Origin: Planctomyces sp.
GTDB taxonomy: Bacteria; Planctomycetota; Planctomycetia; Planctomycetales; Planctomycetaceae
Reading direction: 5' to 3'
NCBI GenBank assembly: GCA_019636235.1
Contig: JAHBXW010000004.1
Span: forward strand, 124,001 to 188,000
DNA length: 64,000 bases
Numbering within the stretch: the stretch's first letter is position 1; each line of letters begins with the position of its first letter. The notes under the pieces were generated by a model. The model was given only the letters and a program-made list of their open reading frames with translations. It was not told where the DNA came from and searched no databases. Shown piece after piece: positions 28,608 through 37,197 of the stretch. Both the position numbers and the translations under genes were made by a program.

Positions 28608-29192
28608 TCAGGGCGCATCCAATTCAGCGACCTTTCCGCGAATCCTGGCCATGATGCGGCTGCGGGACATGTAGATGCTGCCCGGCGACACGCCGAGTTC
28701 CCGGCCGACCAGATCAACGGGCTGGCCCTCGACCGCCGTTCTCCAGAAGGCCCGCCAACTCGTGTCGAGGAACTCGTGGCGCACCTGTTCCGCGGCCCAG
28801 ACGATCAGTTCGTGCTGGTACCGCTGGAGCTGCTGTTCGTCGGGGCGGTCTGCGACGCTCTGGAGGACGGCCATCAGCTCGCTGCCCCCCACTCCTCCCG
28901 CCTGCCGCCGTTCGCGCGACATGAACCGAATGACGACGTTTCGGGAAACGGCCCCCAGCCACCTCCGGAACGACGCCCTGCCGCCATCGTCCGACCAGCC
29001 TTCAATGGAACGCGCGATCGCGAGCAGGATCTGCTGCGTCACGTCCGGGACGTGCCGTTCCGGAACTCCCTGCCGGCGGACCAGCCGGTTCAGAAACCCC
29101 TCGTACGCGCAGACGAAGTCCCGCCAGTCGGCATCGTTCTGCTCGTTCTTCAGCCTGACGATCAGGCTCTTGCGGGTTTCCAGCGGCGACAT
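28608..29192 (-). CDS. ECF-type RNA polymerase sigma factor
   Basis: A 194-residue sigma factor, start ATG 29192 with AGGAGG 6 bases upstream. Region 2 spans FVCAYEGFLNRLVRRQGV and DVTQQILLAIARSIEGW with the ASFRRWLGAVSRNVVIRF core-binding part; region 4 is HEFLDTSWRAFWRTAVEGQ followed by the helix-turn-helix VDLVGRELGVSPGSIYMSRS. No ECF-type C-terminal extension is present. It starts the leftward cluster with a Ser/Thr kinase and an exported coiled-coil protein. Kinase-linked activation in place of an anti-sigma is likely for this class, but is inferred here from gene order. Confidence 0.92.
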   Translation of the reverse strand: MSPLETRKSLIVRLKNEQNDADWRDFVCAYEGFLNRLVRRQGVPERHVPDVTQQILLAIARSIEGWSDDGGRASFRRWLGAVSRNVVIRFMSRERRQAGGVGGSELMAVLQSVADRPDEQQLQRYQHELIVWAAEQVRHEFLDTSWRAFWRTAVEGQPVDLVGRELGVSPGSIYMSRSRIMARIRGKVAELDAP

Positions 29193-29461
29193 GCGTCCTC
29201 CTGCCACGGTGAGTGCAGCCCAGGCTGGAAATCTCACGCGAGATTCTGCCGTCCGAGGAGGATTTCGTCGATCCGGCGGACGCCATCGCTTTGACCGCAT
29301 CGCCGCCGCTGCCACATGCGCGGCATCTCCCAAGCGTGGCGGGCTATCGAAAAGCCCCGCGGAACAACGAAACAACCGCAGGCGCCGCGTCCATTGAAAG
29401 ACGCCGCACGCTGCGGTTGCCCGATTCCAGCTGCTTCAGCGTTGTCCGGCCAACGCCCGGC

Positions 29462-31207
29462 CTAATTCGTCGGACTGCCCAGCGTCTCCAGTTCCTGCAG
29501 CCGCTTGAGCGCGTCGGCGGCCTTCAGCGTCTGATAATTGATGCCCGCTGCGTTCAGGCTGCTGCCCTGCTGGAACGGGAATGCCGGCATCGTGATGAGG
29601 AAGTTCTTGATCTCCTCCTGGACGGGAACGAACAGCCAGATGTTGTCAGCGTACCAGCGGAGGTACATTGCCGACTCGTGCGGCATTTTCTCGTAGGGGT
29701 CCGCCTTGAGGTTGACGATCAGCGGCCAGCCGGTGACGAGCCGGGCGCCCGTCGCGATGTTCCCCTCGATGGAGGCGAAGTTCACTTTCCAGTCATTCCA
29801 GCGGACGGCGTTCAATTCGCCTCCCTGGCCGAAGTACAGGATCTGCTCACGCGGCCCCTTTTTCACCTCTCCTTTGAAGAGCGGCAGGAAGTTGTAGCCG
29901 TCAGCGTGCACCTTGAACGTCCGGCCATTGGCCTGATGCCCCTGCTTCAGCTTCGCCACGATGTCCGGCTCGCCCGCGGCCGCGAGCAGCGTCGGCATCC
30001 AGTCCTCCTGCGAGAAAATCTCGTTGATGATCGTGCCCGGCGCGATCACGCCCGGCCAGCGGACGAGCATCGGCACCCGGAAGCCCCCCTCCCAGGTGGT
30101 CCCCTTTTCCCCATGAAACGGGGTGATGCCGCCATCCGGCCACGTCGCCGTCTCCGCGCCGTTGTCGGTGCCGTACACCAGGATCGTATTGTCGGCCACG
30201 CCAAGATCATCCAGCTTTTTCAGCACCGCGCCGACATACGCATCGTGCTCCACCATCCCGTCGGGATAGAGCCCGATGCCCGTCTTGCCGACGGACTCCG
30301 GCTTGAGGTGCGTCCAGACATGCATGCGCGTGGAGTTGTACCACAGGAAGAAGGGCTTGTTCGACTTGACGGTCCGATCCAGGAAGTCCATCGCATGCTG
30401 ATGAACTTCTTCGTCGATGGTCTCCATCCGCTTCGCGGTCAGCGGCCCCGTGTCGACGATGGACTGTCCGCCCTGGCCGTCCGACTTGCAGTGCAGCACG
30501 CCGCGCGGGCCGTACTTCTTCTTGAATTCCGGATCCTTCGGGTAGTAGTACGTCTCCGGCTCTTCCTCCGCGTTCAGGTGATACAGGTTGCCGAAGAATT
30601 CATCGAAGCCATGCACCGTCGGCAGGTGCTGGTCCTGATCGCCAAGGTGATTCTTTCCGAACTGGCCGGTGGCGTAGCCGCGCTCCTTCAGCAGGTCCGC
30701 GATCGTGGGAGTCCAGTCAGGAATGCCGTGCGGGCTGCCCGGCATGCCGATCGTCAGCAGTCCGGTGCGGAACGGGTGCTGGCCCAGTATGAACGACGCC
30801 CGGCCGGCGGTGCAGCTTTGCTGAGCGTAGGAATCGGTGAACAGCGCGCCCTCTTTGGCGATGCGGTCAATGTTCGGCGTCCGATAGCCCATGATGCCAT
30901 GGTTGTAGGCGCTGATGTTGTGCACGCCGATGTCGTCCCCCCAGAGGACGAGGATGTTCGGCTGCTTGCCAGTCTGCTGGAGGCTGGCGGCTGCCGCCAG
31001 GTTGTGTGCGGCAATGGCGGCTTGTGCGCTGGTCGGCGCGCCCGCGGCGGCGGTTGCGAGAACGGCGGTCCGGGTCCCGGCGGGCGTGACTTCGGCGGAC
31101 GCCGCCCCCGTCAACGACAGATTCCACTGTCCGGCGCCGGCCGCCCACCCCAGGGCGGCGCCCAGGGACAGCAGCGCGACTGTGGTCAACTTCAAACGCG
31201 GCGCCAT
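29462..31207 (-). CDS. Secreted arylsulfatase-type sulfatase
   Basis: A 581-residue exported sulfatase: signal helix LTTVALLSLGAALGWAAGA, an Ala/Thr-rich linker, then the catalytic fold from NILVLWGDDIGVHNIS (calcium-binding Asp pair). The formylglycine motif is CTAGR in QQSCTAGRASF, the C-x-A-x-R form matured by sulfatase-modifying enzyme. Later segments FGKNHLGD, WYNSTRMHVWTHL and GTDNGAETATW supply the usual Lys, His and Asp-Asn ligands. It hydrolyses a sulfate ester, probably of a carbohydrate or aromatic compound, outside the inner membrane. It lies downstream of an OprB porin and an outer-membrane protein in the same direction. Confidence 0.93.
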   Translation of the reverse strand: MAPRLKLTTVALLSLGAALGWAAGAGQWNLSLTGAASAEVTPAGTRTAVLATAAAGAPTSAQAAIAAHNLAAAASLQQTGKQPNILVLWGDDIGVHNISAYNHGIMGYRTPNIDRIAKEGALFTDSYAQQSCTAGRASFILGQHPFRTGLLTIGMPGSPHGIPDWTPTIADLLKERGYATGQFGKNHLGDQDQHLPTVHGFDEFFGNLYHLNAEEEPETYYYPKDPEFKKKYGPRGVLHCKSDGQGGQSIVDTGPLTAKRMETIDEEVHQHAMDFLDRTVKSNKPFFLWYNSTRMHVWTHLKPESVGKTGIGLYPDGMVEHDAYVGAVLKKLDDLGVADNTILVYGTDNGAETATWPDGGITPFHGEKGTTWEGGFRVPMLVRWPGVIAPGTIINEIFSQEDWMPTLLAAAGEPDIVAKLKQGHQANGRTFKVHADGYNFLPLFKGEVKKGPREQILYFGQGGELNAVRWNDWKVNFASIEGNIATGARLVTGWPLIVNLKADPYEKMPHESAMYLRWYADNIWLFVPVQEEIKNFLITMPAFPFQQGSSLNAAGINYQTLKAADALKRLQELETLGSPTN

Positions 31208-31755
31208 GGGTGAGTCCTCAACGTGGGGGAATGATCATTGCCAATGAAACAAGTCCCGCGCCGGCCCCTCATCGGAGCCCGCGTGGCGACGTGCAACGTC
31301 ACGGACGGCGGCCCATCCGGCGAACACGCCGAACATCGCCGCCTTTGAGTTGGTGAAAGCCAAGACAGGACAGGAACTCGCGAACGCGCAGCACTGCGCA
31401 CGCGGCAACAAGAGACGTGAAGGACGACAGGCGACTCCGACCGTTTGCGAGAACCGCGCCAAAGACAAGAATCGAACGACGCCGACAGCAGAAAATGAGC
31501 GGCGAACGCTTCAGCCAACGCGCTTCAAATTTGTCGCCGCGCGAGCAAACTACCGCTCGTCTCAAGCGCCAACAAGCCCCCCAAGACAGGAAGCTTGCGA
31601 TTTTTTCAGAGGTCCGGCAGACCTTGGGAAGCCGGATTCAAAGTCGCACGTCCACATCGAAAGACTGTGCGAATCCGCACACCGCTGTGCCAGTCGAACG
31701 TGCCGCGCGGAGTCCGCGCCAGTTGCTCCGGGGCGTTCCTGACCGCCAGGTGACC
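31208..31755. other. 548-bp intergenic region, porin to sulfatase
   Basis: No supported gene is seen on either strand. The stretch is less GC-rich than its neighbours, and the reading frames through it have no domain and no good ribosome site. It should hold the leftward promoter of the sulfatase gene, because the distance is too large for simple readthrough from the porin gene. I found no clear terminator hairpin with a T-run. Confidence 0.5.
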
Positions 31756-33126
31756 TCACAGCGTCAGGTTGACGCGGATGCCATAAACGAATGCGTCATC
31801 GGCGATCGCACTCGCCTCCGGGCGGATGTACTGAACGTCCGGAGTCACGTTCAGCCAGGGATTGACCTGAACGTTGTAGAACAGCTCGACGCCCGTTCCG
31901 TCCTGGGGCGCAAACAGGAACTGCGGGATCGGGCCGAATTCCTGGCTGGCGCCGACGTAGTACCAGCCGATGCCCCAGCGGTCGTCCTTGCCGCGGCGCA
32001 GGTCGCTGTCGCCGCCGAGTCCGGCGCTCAGGAAGTAACGCAGGGGAGTCGGATTGCCGTCGCTGATCGATGCCCGGCCAAACACGCCCCAGCCACGCTG
32101 AGTCTTGCCCGACAGCAGCTTCAGATACTGGTCGAACCCGTAGTAGATGGTCCACGAATCGGACAGGGTCGGAAAGCCAGGCACAGTCGGCTCGGGGTAC
32201 TGTCCTGGCGGCGGCTCATTGAACCGGAGGTCCGTCAGGTCGACGTGCTTCCACATGCCGCCGACATGGTGCTCGCCGGGAAGCCCCAACAGGTTCGTGT
32301 TGAACTTCACTTCGCCGCCGATGATCACGCCCTGGGCGAACAGGTCGTCCATGTCAAAAAAATCCTGCGTCCGATCTTTCGGGTCATACACAAACGCGGA
32401 AATCATGCCCCACTGCTGCGGCATGGCGGCCCCCGCCGTGAAACCCGTGTATGGCAGACCCAGCAGGAAGGCGGGATTGGCAATCAGCGCCTGATTGACG
32501 AACTGATCCGTCCCGTCGCCGCCGGCGAACACGTCCTGGTCCGCTGCGCCCAACACGTCCTTCTTGCCGACGTAAACGATGAGCTGCTCCGACAGCGGTT
32601 GCGTGATGACAAAGTTGGACATGTACAACTGCCCCGGGTCGTCCGGCGCCGGCGGCAATGCCGCGGGAAACACCGCCGGCGCAAACGCTCCGGTGCGCAA
32701 CGACACGTTGCCGTACTCGCCGTACCAGTGTTCCAGACGGATCAGGAGCGACCCGTGCGGCAGACCGCCGAATTTCTCAAGGTTGAGGTGCAGGTCGTAC
32801 TCGCCGCGCCCCGTGTACAGAAATGTGTCTCCCGGGGCGAGGGCCGGCACTGGCGAGGCTGTAATTCCCCCATCCACGCCAAACGCGAAGTGCGTCGACC
32901 GCCCGGCGAATCGGAATCCGCTCTCCTGCAGGTCCGTCCGCAATCCGCCCCAGTCCCCGGTCAGCGTCGGCCGCATCCAGAGATCGTCACAGCCAAAGCA
33001 CGCGCTGAACGGGGTCTCTTCCAGACTCCCGTCGCAGCGGACGTCGCACACCTCGCCCTGTGCGGCTGCGGAACCGCATGTCATCAGCGTCAGGGTCACG
33101 ACGGTAAGCGGCACGATATTGGACAC
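31756..33126 (-). CDS. OprB-family carbohydrate porin
   Basis: A 456-residue outer-membrane porin. A signal peptide (VPLTVVTLTLMTCGSAAA) precedes a Cys-containing lead with CDVRCDGS and ACFGCDD. The body is typical of OprB: LTGDWGGLRTDLQESGFRF near the start (the family hallmark), many amphipathic strands, SNFVITQPLSEQLIVYVGKK, and a final strand (DDAFVYGIRVNLTL) ending in an aliphatic residue. The first 60 residues are an atypical Cys-rich extension. It likely lets sugars or sulfated sugars cross the outer membrane and fits the sulfatase encoded downstream. Confidence 0.9.
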   Translation of the reverse strand: MSNIVPLTVVTLTLMTCGSAAAQGEVCDVRCDGSLEETPFSACFGCDDLWMRPTLTGDWGGLRTDLQESGFRFAGRSTHFAFGVDGGITASPVPALAPGDTFLYTGRGEYDLHLNLEKFGGLPHGSLLIRLEHWYGEYGNVSLRTGAFAPAVFPAALPPAPDDPGQLYMSNFVITQPLSEQLIVYVGKKDVLGAADQDVFAGGDGTDQFVNQALIANPAFLLGLPYTGFTAGAAMPQQWGMISAFVYDPKDRTQDFFDMDDLFAQGVIIGGEVKFNTNLLGLPGEHHVGGMWKHVDLTDLRFNEPPPGQYPEPTVPGFPTLSDSWTIYYGFDQYLKLLSGKTQRGWGVFGRASISDGNPTPLRYFLSAGLGGDSDLRRGKDDRWGIGWYYVGASQEFGPIPQFLFAPQDGTGVELFYNVQVNPWLNVTPDVQYIRPEASAIADDAFVYGIRVNLTL

Positions 33127-33212
33127 GGTGATGCACTCCGGATTGCCTGGCGCCCGGCCTGTTCCGCAACTTGAGATTCGCCCAGCGCCACTCGCCTCTG
33201 ACGACTGCGAAT

Positions 33213-34199
33213 TCAGAACGCGAACGAGAAGGCCGCGAACGGCCCCTGCATCGTCACATCGAACCGGAACTGCTGATCGCCGCTTCCCTGCGATTCATTG
33301 ATGTCGAGCACACGGTACCCCAGCACCAGCGACGTCCCGGGATGGCTCTGGCATTCCCAGCTCACCCCGGTGATCAGGTTCCAGGCCAATTGCGACGACG
33401 TCCCGATGCCGAAGCCTCCGAAGTCCGTTCGCGCGAATCCGTCGAGGCCCGGAACCAGCGTCACGGCCGTCCGCGCTCCAATCACCAGGTCCACCCACTC
33501 CTTCGAGAGGTCCGCGGACACCGTCGGACCATTGACCGGATTGATGCGCACGCCGTTCTGCACCTGGTAGTAGCGCGCCCCCCCCAGAAGGTCGACCGAC
33601 CACCGCGCATTCGTCGCCGCGTCCAGCTCGACGTCGACCACCCGCGCCATCGCCATCGATTCCAGAATCGTCGAGCTGATGTCGAAGTCGAGCCGCCCCC
33701 CCAGCGGCCCCGTCTGCGACGGGCTGACTCGCATGAGCATGCCGTCGAAGATCAGTCCGAAGTTGCCTTTGCCGACTTCGATGTGCCCCATCACGGCGCC
33801 GTTCAGGTCGTCGAACAGAATGTCGTACAGGTCCGACAGGCTCATATCGATCGGGGCTGAGACGCCTCGGGCCCCGATCCGGCCCTTCATCGCGGGCGTC
33901 CACACATAGGGTGCAACCAGCACCCAGGTCTGATCGGGCGATCCTGTGGCGGGATGCATGCCGACCTGGATAATCGACGGACCGGGGCGGGACGATTCGA
34001 ACGTGGCCTGCGCCACGTCCGACAACATCCGCCTGCTGGCGGAGGTCGACGTCGCTGGCGACCAGCCATCGTCGCCGTCGATGGACTCCATAAAGATCGA
34101 ATGCCCCGAACGGACAACGTGGCCCGAGTCCTGCGCCCTCGCGGGCCCGCTGGCCGCCACGAACATCACCACCCACGTCCACCGCGCGACGCTGACCAT
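33213..34199 (-). CDS. Outer-membrane beta-barrel protein, function unknown
   Basis: A 328-residue exported protein with signal VARWTWVVMFVAASGPARA. The mature chain begins with 80 polar residues, then alternating strands of barrel type: TWVLVAPYVWTPAMKGRIGA, GHIEVGKGNFGLIFDGMLM, RWSVDLLGGARYYQVQNGV and VDLVIGARTAVTLVPGLDGF. It ends on AFSFAF, a terminal aromatic residue that is the usual BAM recognition signal. The strand count suggests a small barrel of about 8-12 strands. It is 87 bases upstream of the OprB porin gene in the same direction, so the two are probably co-transcribed. Specific role unknown. Confidence 0.8.
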   Translation of the reverse strand: MVSVARWTWVVMFVAASGPARAQDSGHVVRSGHSIFMESIDGDDGWSPATSTSASRRMLSDVAQATFESSRPGPSIIQVGMHPATGSPDQTWVLVAPYVWTPAMKGRIGARGVSAPIDMSLSDLYDILFDDLNGAVMGHIEVGKGNFGLIFDGMLMRVSPSQTGPLGGRLDFDISSTILESMAMARVVDVELDAATNARWSVDLLGGARYYQVQNGVRINPVNGPTVSADLSKEWVDLVIGARTAVTLVPGLDGFARTDFGGFGIGTSSQLAWNLITGVSWECQSHPGTSLVLGYRVLDINESQGSGDQQFRFDVTMQGPFAAFSFAF

Positions 34200-34795
34200 G
34201 CGTTGATTCCTTCCCTCGCTGCAGCGACTGCTCGCGGGTCCGATGGGCGCTCAGCCCCGGCCCACGCCCGCGAGACCCCAACCCCATGGACGTCGACGGC
34301 GTCAGGATCCTGACGCCAGCCGCCCATCTCCCCCCGCGCGGATTGTTCCAAACAGACACGTTCGTGCGGTTCTGACGAATGGCATCGGCAGGGCTCGATT
34401 CCGCCCATGAATCGGCAGGCGCCGCCGGAGATTCGCGCGCCGGCCGGTCGTCAGCTCGCGGAACATTCGATCCCGACGGGACTTATGAGCGGTGCTCTGA
34501 AGGGGCCCTCAGAATGCGATGAAACCGAAGATTCCGACCGATCCAGAAATCCCGCGCATCGGGCGCTACGTCCGGAACCCGCAGAGGAATCAGCACATTC
34601 CCGAAAGTCCGCCTGAACCTCCCGATTCGCCGAGGGGGTTTGCAAGCGGACGGGCGCGGGAGCCCGGTTTCGGAACCGGGCGCTGAAAAATGGCCGCCCA
34701 CGAAACCCGTCGCCAACGGCGTTCCCTGTCGCCCTTACCCGGGCGAGATACAATCCAGTCGAATTGGCCAACCCCTCTCTCTCGAGACACGTTCA
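34200..34795. other. 596-bp divergent intergenic region
   Basis: No supported gene. Contents I can see are the 20-bp palindrome at 34298-34317 and a GC hairpin at 34662-34681 (GCCCGGTT-TCGG-AACCGGGC), 8-bp stem with a tetraloop, followed by GCTGAAAAA. The region must contain promoters for the leftward porin set and the rightward DUF1254 gene. Confidence 0.5.
34298..34317. promoter_or_regulatory. Perfect 20-bp palindrome
   Basis: GGCGTCAGGATCCTGACGCC reads the same on both strands with no mismatch. It is 99 bases upstream of the leftward outer-membrane gene (ATG 34199) and about 480 bases before the rightward DUF1254 gene, so it fits an operator for the porin-sulfatase operon. With no central loop, it is a better protein site than RNA terminator. 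Confidence 0.55.
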
Positions 34796-36220
34796 ATGAA
34801 GACTTGCAGGGTCAAATGGGTCGTCACGTTCGCCGCCGCTTTCAGTCTGGCGGCGGCGTCAGCCCGCCCGGGATGGGCGGAGGACAAGCCGCTGAACGCG
34901 GAGGAAGCATCGCAGCTGGCCGTCGACGCCTACGTTTACGGCTATCCGCTGATCACGATGGAGTACACGCGGCGGGTGATGACGAACGTCGCCGAACCGC
35001 AGGGCACGCATGCCCCGATGGGACAGTTCCTGCTGATGCGGAGCTATCCGGATGCGTCCTTCAGGGACGTCACGGCGCCGAACGCGGACACGCTGTATTC
35101 GACCGCCTGGCTGGACCTCAAGCAGGAGCCATACGTTCTGAGCCTGCCCGACGAGGCGGACCGCTACTTCCTGATGCCCATGCTCGACGGCTGGACGAAC
35201 GTGTTCCAGGTTCCCGGAAAGCGCACGACCGGGACGAAGCGTCAGACGATCGTCATCGCCGGGCCGGGCTGGAGGGGAGAGACGCCCGCAGGCGCGACCG
35301 TTTATCACTCGCCGACGTGCCTCATCTGGATTCTGGGCCGGACGTACTGCACCGGCACGCCGGAGGACTACCGCGCCGCGCACGCTGTGATGGATCAGTA
35401 CAGACTTGTGCCGCTGAGCTCGTACGGCAAGCCGTACACGCCGCCCAAGGGCAAGGTTGATCCCGCCATCGACACGAAGACGCCCGTGCGCGAACAGGTC
35501 AACCGCCTGTCTGCAGCGGAGTACTTCCAGTTGCTGGCGAAGCTGCTGGTCGACAACCCGCCAGCGGAGGCGGACGCGGCGATGGTCGAGAAGCTGGCCC
35601 GGCTGGGGATCGTCGCCGGCCAGCCGTTCGATCCGAGCCAGCTGCCCCAGCCCGCCCGTGCCGCCGTGGAGGCAGCGCCGCCGAAGGCGTTCCGCCAGAT
35701 CATGGGGCACTTCAAGTCGGCCGGGAAGGACATCCACGGCTGGGTCTTCACGACGGAGACCGGCCAGTACGGGACCGAATACCTGCAGCGCGCGCTGATC
35801 ACCGCGATCGGGCTGGGGGCGAACCGGCCCCAGGACGCCGTCTATCCGACGTCGGAAGTCGATGCGACGGGCCAGGCCTACAGCGGCGCGAACAACTACG
35901 TGATGCACTTCCCGAAAGGGCAGACGCCGCCGGTCGAGGCGTTCTGGTCGATCACGATGTATGACGCCGATTACTTCTTCGTCGACAATCCCTTGAACAA
36001 GTACACGGTCAGCCCGCGCGACAAGCTGGTCTATAACTCGGACGGGTCGCTGGACCTCTACATCCAGCACGAGTCGCCCGGAAAGGAGAAAGAGGCGAAC
36101 TGGCTGCCGGCGCCGAAGGACCGGTTTCTGCTGATGATGCGACTGTACTGGCCGAAGGAGTCGCCGCCGTCGATTCTGGACGGATCGTGGGAGCCCCCCG
36201 CGGTTCGGAAGACGAACTGA
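34796..36220 (+). CDS. Exported DUF1254/DUF1214 protein
   Basis: A 474-residue secreted protein. ATG 34796 begins a signal peptide (KWVVTFAAAFSLAAASARP, cut near GWA). Residues about 35-185 form DUF1254, with VDAYVYGYPLITMEYTRRVM and TAPNADTLYSTAWLDLKQEP. The C-terminal 130 residues are DUF1214: YVMHFPKGQTPPVEAFWSIT and DLYIQHESPG. These domains usually occur together in exported proteins of unknown reaction. A similar grouping of DUF1254, sulfatase and porin genes is, from memory, common elsewhere, and here all three sit within 7 kb. Divergent from the porin set. Confidence 0.9.
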   Translation: MKTCRVKWVVTFAAAFSLAAASARPGWAEDKPLNAEEASQLAVDAYVYGYPLITMEYTRRVMTNVAEPQGTHAPMGQFLLMRSYPDASFRDVTAPNADTLYSTAWLDLKQEPYVLSLPDEADRYFLMPMLDGWTNVFQVPGKRTTGTKRQTIVIAGPGWRGETPAGATVYHSPTCLIWILGRTYCTGTPEDYRAAHAVMDQYRLVPLSSYGKPYTPPKGKVDPAIDTKTPVREQVNRLSAAEYFQLLAKLLVDNPPAEADAAMVEKLARLGIVAGQPFDPSQLPQPARAAVEAAPPKAFRQIMGHFKSAGKDIHGWVFTTETGQYGTEYLQRALITAIGLGANRPQDAVYPTSEVDATGQAYSGANNYVMHFPKGQTPPVEAFWSITMYDADYFFVDNPLNKYTVSPRDKLVYNSDGSLDLYIQHESPGKEKEANWLPAPKDRFLLMMRLYWPKESPPSILDGSWEPPAVRKTN

Positions 36221-36471
36221 CGCGAGGCGCACTGACCTGCGGTCCGCCGGATCGAACATTCGGCGGGATGATGACGATCCGCTGCGCGCGGCTGTTGAGC
36301 TGACAGGAACAGTCGGCTCACGGCCGCGACCGGCGGTTGTCGGGCGCAGTACGAAACCCCGGTTGAGCGCCGAACGCGGTGTCGTGCCGCATTCACGGTC
36401 GATTGGTCAATCTCCGCCGATTCGATAATGCGGCAAGGACGTGTTTCTATCGTTCCCGAGCGATCCGCCGG

Positions 36472-37080
36472 CTATGCCGTCCGCGAGTCTGGCAGCGGCA
36501 CCAGTTTGGGAATCGGCGCCTGCAGGCCCACCACGCCGCCGAACATGTCGTGCAGCGTCCGGAAGTCGTGCCGCAGAAACTCGTACATGTCCCGCACGGG
36601 CTGATTCGCCAGGTAGCGCTGCGCGTGCGTCTCCATCTCCCGGTCGTATTCCTTCTGGCTGTGGGAGTGGACGTGGTATCGCCCCTCCAGCCGGCGGATG
36701 TCGCCGTCGAACCGCGGGCTGATGTGATACAGCTCGTGCAGGATCGTGACGAACTTTTCCTTGAATGACTGGTCCAGGAATCGCGGCAGGTAGAACGTCA
36801 GGATGTACAGCATCTCGCGGCCTTCGAGATGCAGTTGCTGGACGGCCCACTGCCGGCCGGAGCGGATCGTGGTGCGGGCGCCGTTCTGGAATCGCAGCGG
36901 CGTCAGTTTGGCCTGCAGGCCATGCAGATGCTTGCGGCGGGTCTGGGCGAAACAGACCGCCACCTGCGACATGTCGATGTGCGCGTACTCCGGCAGCGCG
37001 GCCGTGATGTCCACGCACAGCCGGCGCATGGAGGTTGTGAAATCAAACGGTCCCGGATCGATCGGGAAATCCCCCGACAT
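36472..37080 (-). CDS. Putative zinc metallopeptidase (HExxH)
   Basis: A 202-residue soluble protein. ATG 37080 has an AAGGGG site upstream; a longer in-frame start is weaker. The central motif ILHELYHISPRFDGDIRR contains HExxH plus a downstream acidic residue and a GRYHVHSHSQKEYD segment whose histidines could complete a zinc site. No signal peptide, so cytoplasmic. The family is widespread as putative metallopeptidase without a known substrate. It lies alone between the DUF1254 gene (convergent) and the exported protein behind it, 117 bases away. Confidence 0.75.
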   Translation of the reverse strand: MSGDFPIDPGPFDFTTSMRRLCVDITAALPEYAHIDMSQVAVCFAQTRRKHLHGLQAKLTPLRFQNGARTTIRSGRQWAVQQLHLEGREMLYILTFYLPRFLDQSFKEKFVTILHELYHISPRFDGDIRRLEGRYHVHSHSQKEYDREMETHAQRYLANQPVRDMYEFLRHDFRTLHDMFGGVVGLQAPIPKLVPLPDSRTA

Positions 37081-37197
37081 GGCTGCCCCTTCCCTGGTCT
37101 CGAACAGCAACGGATCTGCCGTCCTCCGGACGGCCGTTGATCGCCGCACAGCATGATCCTCGACGGGCCGGACCCGGGCAAGCTTCCACGCGGCCGT

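Noticed and set aside
26902-28674. 590-codon rightward open frame opposite the kinase gene
   Set aside because: Overlaps the kinase, whose motifs are complete on the other strand; no coding evidence of its own.
29299-31565. Additional genes in the porin-sulfatase gap and on the opposite strand of the sulfatase
   Set aside because: No signal peptide, domain or ribosome site; frames are explained by base composition.
34662-34681. tRNA-like or terminator hairpin before the DUF1254 gene
   Set aside because: A single 8-bp stem without a cloverleaf or T-run; noted only as a hairpin in the intergenic entry.
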